In this document: in pieces, positions 59,818-64,000 of the stretch | Numbering within the stretch: position 1 is the first letter of the stretch | Layout of the letters: every line of letters begins with the position of its first letter | From: Voacanga thouarsii | Taxonomy: Eukaryota; Streptophyta; Magnoliopsida; Gentianales; Apocynaceae | DNA length: 64,000 bases | Reading direction: 5' to 3' | Assembly (NCBI GenBank): GCA_026120185.1 | Contig: JANUWF010001497.1 | Coordinates: 4,700,501 to 4,764,500, forward strand | Notes under the pieces: model-generated | Seen by the model: only the letters and a program-made list of their open reading frames with translations | Told to the model about the DNA's origin: nothing | Database searches by the model: none | Made by a program: the position numbers and the translations under genes

Positions 59818-62312
59818 ATGGCAAAGAAAAGAAGAATTGAATCACAACAAGCTTCTTGGCGATTGGCACCGTCCACAAGCGCTCAAGAAGCTGGACCATC
59901 AAGAAGGGACCAGATAGCCGAAGAGGCGCATGTCTTACCGAGGAGGCCACCGGGGGCATACTTTATGTTTTTGTAAGTAGATATCTGAGGGACTTATTAT
60001 AGTTATTTATCTTTTCTTGAGCTTTATTTGCAATAAAAAATTAGGTCCTTTTTTTGGGAAGGCCTTATGAGGACATTTAACATTTCAGGAAAGACTATAT
60101 GAATAGACAGCAAGCATCGAGCAGCCAAGGTGGTAGAGCTTGACGCGCACAGGTAAGAATTTGGCTACCTCCACATCGTGCTTACCTTTCTTAGGCTTAG
60201 TTGACAATACTATTATTAATGTTCATGGTTTATGTGTCTTTGTGGTTACTAAAAAGATAATGTGGTTTGGCAGGCCCGCATAGAAGCCAGAGCTATTTGG
60301 CAGGATATGGGGACTGGTCAGAAACGGGAATGGGAAGAGAGGCGGAAAGCTGCCTTCCAGCAGTACAGGGAATTTTGGCTAGTTCAAGTACTCATAGGAG
60401 ACCTAGCGCACACCAGGTAAGACGCATGTTAATGTGACCTGAGATGTACGATAATTATTTTTTGTTGGACATTATCATAGTATTAATGCTTCCAAATCAT
60501 AACAAACAATTTTTTATTATTTTCATAGCAGCAGGCCACGATTCGATGCTCGACCACAATACTGAAAGCCTTGGTAGCAAACATGAGTGATGCCAAGTGC
60601 CGAGCTATCGAAGAGATTGGATTTGGAGGCCTGTTGCAGCTGAATTACAGCAAGACTCGGTACGACTTGTGCTTCTGGCTAATTGACAACTTTATGCCAA
60701 ATGCTTCCGCGATTGAATTAGAGGGAGGGCAACGACTTGTCATTACAGCCAGGGATATACAAGTCTGCCTTGGCATTCCGGGTAATGGCAGAGTGCCAGG
60801 GATTTCTGCATCTGATGAGAATCAAGAAGCCATCGTTCTAGAGCTGCCAGACAACTACACAATGCTTCTTGCTGAGTTGATTGCTATGGAGGCAGGGGAC
60901 GACTTTAAGATAAAGTTTGTCAATCTCGCGGTCTCCACATATTTCACACCAAAAGGACGGGCCCAGCTGAACAAGGAGGTTGTCAGTTATTTTCATGATA
61001 CAGCAAGCATCGGGACCTTGAATTGGGCTGAGTATGTACGCCAGCGATTGTGCGCTGAAATTCATTCAGCCAAAGCAACCAGGAAGAGATGTGTAGGGGG
61101 ATGCCTATATTTTTTAATGGTAATTATTTTATTTTTATTTTTTTGACATAAATAAATTCGTAGTTATTAAATTTGCTTAACTGGCTATTATGGTTATTGT
61201 TCGATTTGTAGCTACATTATCTTGACTGGGTGAGGGTATCTACCATCACCTGCCGAAGACTAATCCTAGGGCTGCAGCATGGTCCGACGCATAAGTGCGG
61301 ATTAGAATCGAAAGAGAACTAACACAAGGTAGGGGATTTGGGAGAGGAGAGGTAAGATATAATTCATATGCATGAATTTTGTATTCCATTGGTAATGTTC
61401 ATGTGATTTTTTTGTGTCAGTAGTTTTTTATTCCGTTGTATACTGTCATTCTTTATAGATCGACTTCGGGGGCATGTTTGAGGCCCAGACACATGACCAC
61501 GTGCATCCAGATGCTGGTCATATTTTTGAGAATGCTGGCCATATTTTTGAGGAGGTCGCAAATGTTGTTGGCCCCGCTGCAACTGTAAGTTTTACTGTTT
61601 AATATTTCTTATTTTGTTTACACACAAACTGATTATCTTTTCAATTTTTGCAGAAACAGTTAGACACCCTGTACAAGCAGTGCTTGGTCGGGGCAGATAG
61701 TGTCTTACAGACTATGCGGAGTCTGTGCACTATGACCACTGCCCCTGCAACGAATACCCCTTCTAGTATGGTACCCGAGTAGATGTTCCTGTACAGTCTG
61801 ATAAGGCTGGGGAAGATGCAGGAGGGGGAGGATCCCCTCGGGCTAGGGCAGAGAAGGCAGGTCCCTCCAATAGGTCCGGTAATGTGCCGTCCGATTCAAT
61901 CATTGGGGCCAATGCGAGAAGTGAGGGATCCCCCCAGGATTTGATAGAGATGGCAAACCAGGAGGAGGAGGAGGAAGAAGATGAGAAGGAGGGAGACAAT
62001 GATGATGATGACAGCCCCATACAGCCTCTGGAGGAGGGGAAGGACGATGATGATGATGACAGCCCCCCACAGCCCTCGCAAGAACAGCAAGGCCCCCGAA
62101 GAGCAACGACATCTAGAAGGCCCCGAGAAATGCATACAGGGCCTTCGACCTCTCTCCGTAGAAGCAATAGGATTAGAGGTCGATTTGGCAGAGAAGGAGC
62201 AGCAGGCCAAACGAGCGCAGCAGCTCCGATAGTCATTGATGCTCCAACGACTTCAGAGGATGAGCAGACGATTTCCACACCCTCTGTCCGAAAGAGTACT
62301 CAGAGTAAAGAT
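59818..62312 (+). pseudogene. HMG-box-like plus transposon-associated domain protein, seven exons, broken
   Basis: Exons inferred from GT-AG sites are 59818-59972, 60089-60152, 60274-60416, 60529-61119, 61212-61351, 61459-61584 and 61654 onward. The start is in good context (CACCATGG). Exons 1-3 read PRRPPGAYFMFL, KDYMNR, then ARAIWQDMGTGQKREWEERR, the pattern of an HMG box (DNA-bending). Exon 4 reads IEEIGFGGLLQL, LCFWLIDNF and ITARDIQVCLGIP. This resembles the N-terminal domain of plant transposon-associated, often Ulp1-linked, proteins. Exon 5 keeps LHYLDWV and, in another frame, TQGRGFGRGE. Exon 7 ends in an acidic Glu/Asp/Pro tail and a basic RRSNRIRGRF. Lesions are a TGA in exon 2, a frameshift at the start of exon 4, a frameshift and a TAA in exon 5, a frameshift near 61770, and truncation by an LTR at 62313. 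A live gene with a different exon structure is less likely. Confidence 0.6.
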
Positions 62313-64000
62313 TGTTGGATTGTATGCCCTCTTAGACTAGGTTTCTGATATAAAATCGAATTATTTAATAAAAGAATTTATTTTCAGAAATTGTTTGTGA
62401 ATTTACTTTTTGTTTGTATACGATTTTTGTTTAGAACAGACCCATTGTGTTTAAATAAGTGATCCAGGTGAATGGTGGTCTTTCACAGTAAGGTATGGAT
62501 CACGGGTTATTTAACACATAAACATTTGTTCTTAACCTATTGATGAGACTAGGAACCTCATCATGTTTAGGTTATTATGTTATGAATTCCAAATGGGGAA
62601 TGGCTTACCTTTAGCCAGTGGGTAGTCCACTCACTTCATGACATAAGCGTATTTCAAATACGTAGAACAGGACCTGTAGTAGTGGTTTCTCAAACTACTA
62701 TATGGTAGAAACCTAGACTACTACCGCTACAGCGTGGACTAGTACTCTACGACTTGAGTATGAGTTGGTGGTCTAGCGAAGCTGGAAGCATATACTTTGA
62801 TTTGCTGTAGTTGAGGTTCTATCATAGGGCCAATATACTTGCATGTTGGGTATGTGTGACTAGTTAGTTAAGACAGACTTATACAAGATAGTTTACGCAC
62901 TATATCGCCCCTTGTGGTTGTCCGAATGGTCTAAATTAGCCAGGGCCCTGGGAAACATGACTTGGATGTTTGCTTTAGGGTAGCTCCCTTGGAAAGCGGA
63001 AACACTCCAGGAAGTCGTGGATCATTGGACTAGAAGCCTAAGGATAGTAGATGTCATTTAGAGGGGTGTTAGTATACTTCTTCCTCTCTAAATGTGCGGC
63101 GATGTGTAGAGGGGTATTTTAGTCATTTCACCTGTAGGTCGGAGACTTTGCGAATGCAGCATTGTCCTTGGGGTCAATATTTCCTTATGGTGATATTAGA
63201 AAATATTTAAAATGCAAAATACAGCTATTTATATATCAGGGGTATTTTGGTCATTTTAGCAGCCAATGCGATGTGTCTTTTTGGTCCTCGGGATAGCCCG
63301 TAAGTCCTAACTATTTTTGGGATGAGGAATTGGTCTCAGTTGAAGAGGATTTTATTTTATTTTGTTTTATTTTATTTTATTCAGGAAGTCTAATTTATTA
63401 TTGGACTGGAATAAAATAAATAAATAAATAAATAAAATAGGAGTTGAGAGAAATTAATTATCTAATTTATTTGGTCAATTAATTATTCAGGGCCTAGGTC
63501 CAGTATGAATAATTAAGAAATTAACCTAGGCTTAAACTAGGGAAAATAATTAATGTTTAATTATTTATTGGGTTATTTATGTAGGCCCAAGAAATAAATA
63601 ATTAAAGATTAATTATTATGGTTCATTTGGGCTCATTAATTATTTATTGGGTTACTTATGTAAGCCCAGAAAATAAATAATTAATATTTATTATTTTGGG
63701 CTTTTTGGGTCCAAGAAAAATAATAAATATTTATCTGGCCCAATAGCTTGGACCTTAGGGTTTTTTCCAGATACGGTTAAGAGGAGTTTAAGGTTAGGCC
63801 AAACTGTTTCTCAGGATAACATCCGAATGTTTTGAAATCCCGGGGATATGTTTATCAGAGATTGAGAGACCTAATTTTGGCTAAATATAAACAACTCTTT
63901 GAAAAGAAAAAGAACCCTAATTATTTTCCTTCCCAAGAAAAGACTCTCACGTGAGTCTCTCTTTTTCTCTCTCAAAGTCTCTTCTTCTTCTTCTTGTTTT
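62313..64000 (+). mobile_element. LTR of a B/C-family Copia element, running off the window
   Basis: It starts TGTTGGATTGTATGCCCTC and follows the family LTR for 1688 bp to the window end; its end is not seen. The preceding bases (gagtaaagat) are coding sequence of the interrupted gene, not a polypurine tract. It is therefore a 5' LTR or a solo LTR inserted into that gene. It appears close to the minus-strand solo LTR at 46852-48911. Confidence 0.85.
62647..62790 (+). repeat. Conserved stem-loop cluster in the LTR
   Basis: Three successive inverted repeats are present: CGTATTTCAAATACG; GTAGTAGTGGTTTCT paired with AGAAACCTAGACTACTAC (62676-62724); and GTACTC with GAGTAT. Counterparts are found in the LTRs of B (21755-21870, 30845-30960), C (34630-34745, 52680-52790), D and the solo LTR in C's gag. 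Confidence 0.75.

Noticed and set aside
61763..62278. 171-codon minus-strand frame rich in Ser
   Set aside because: It is the reverse of the Glu/Asp-rich GA-biased tail of the HMG-box-like gene; low-complexity shadow.

Overview
This is nuclear DNA from a plant, almost certainly a eudicot. It is AT-rich, with GT-AG introns, TA/9-bp/8-bp/5-bp transposon target duplications, and long Copia and Gypsy LTRs primed by initiator-Met tRNA. The species cannot be named from the sequence alone. I see no prokaryotic, organellar or CRISPR features.

The window has one clearly intact host gene, a La-family RNA-binding protein on the minus strand (1570-8212). I could assemble it as ten exons with consistent phases and GT-AG introns, giving 472 codons plus stop. 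Its upstream side holds a TA-flanked MITE, then a 2.2-kb Mutator-like element (8845-11028) with ~350-bp inverted repeats and a 9-bp target duplication. That element carries a broken GRF zinc-finger gene fragment. Next is an intron-containing, decayed copy of an AP2-associated-kinase-like gene (about 11560-12123).

From 14312 to 54449 the window is one nest of retrotransposons. The outermost is element A, a Copia element with Sirevirus-like traits: two zinc knuckles in gag, an extra ORF after pol, and repeated polypurine tracts. Element B (21418-32394), a different Copia family, is inserted in A's extra ORF, and B's 5' LTR contains a 1.5-kb solo LTR (21989-23511). Element C (34294-54166), of the same broad family as B, is inserted in A's 3' LTR with a perfect caaca duplication. 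C holds a 604-bp hAT-type MITE (35503-36106). It also holds an inverted partial relative D (about 38108-46408), which itself contains a 4.4-kb solo LTR (39603-43999). A further 2.06-kb solo LTR on the minus strand (46852-48911) lies in C's gag. All coding regions in the nest carry stops and frameshifts.

The last 9.5 kb is less familiar: a cluster of strong GC-rich palindromes at 54966-55140, long (TCTA)n(TTA)n repeats, a 1.4-kb degenerate TGTGTTTGTGTGG minisatellite, and a decayed multi-exon gene (59818-62312). That gene joins an HMG-box-like N-terminus to a domain seen in plant transposon-associated proteins and an acidic tail, and is cut by another LTR (62313 to beyond the window end). Nothing here proves a new biological system. 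The best candidates for follow-up are the HMG-box chimera, the gene-carrying MULE, the extra ORF of element A, and a stem-loop cluster conserved across the B/C/D/H/E LTRs with one covarying base pair.
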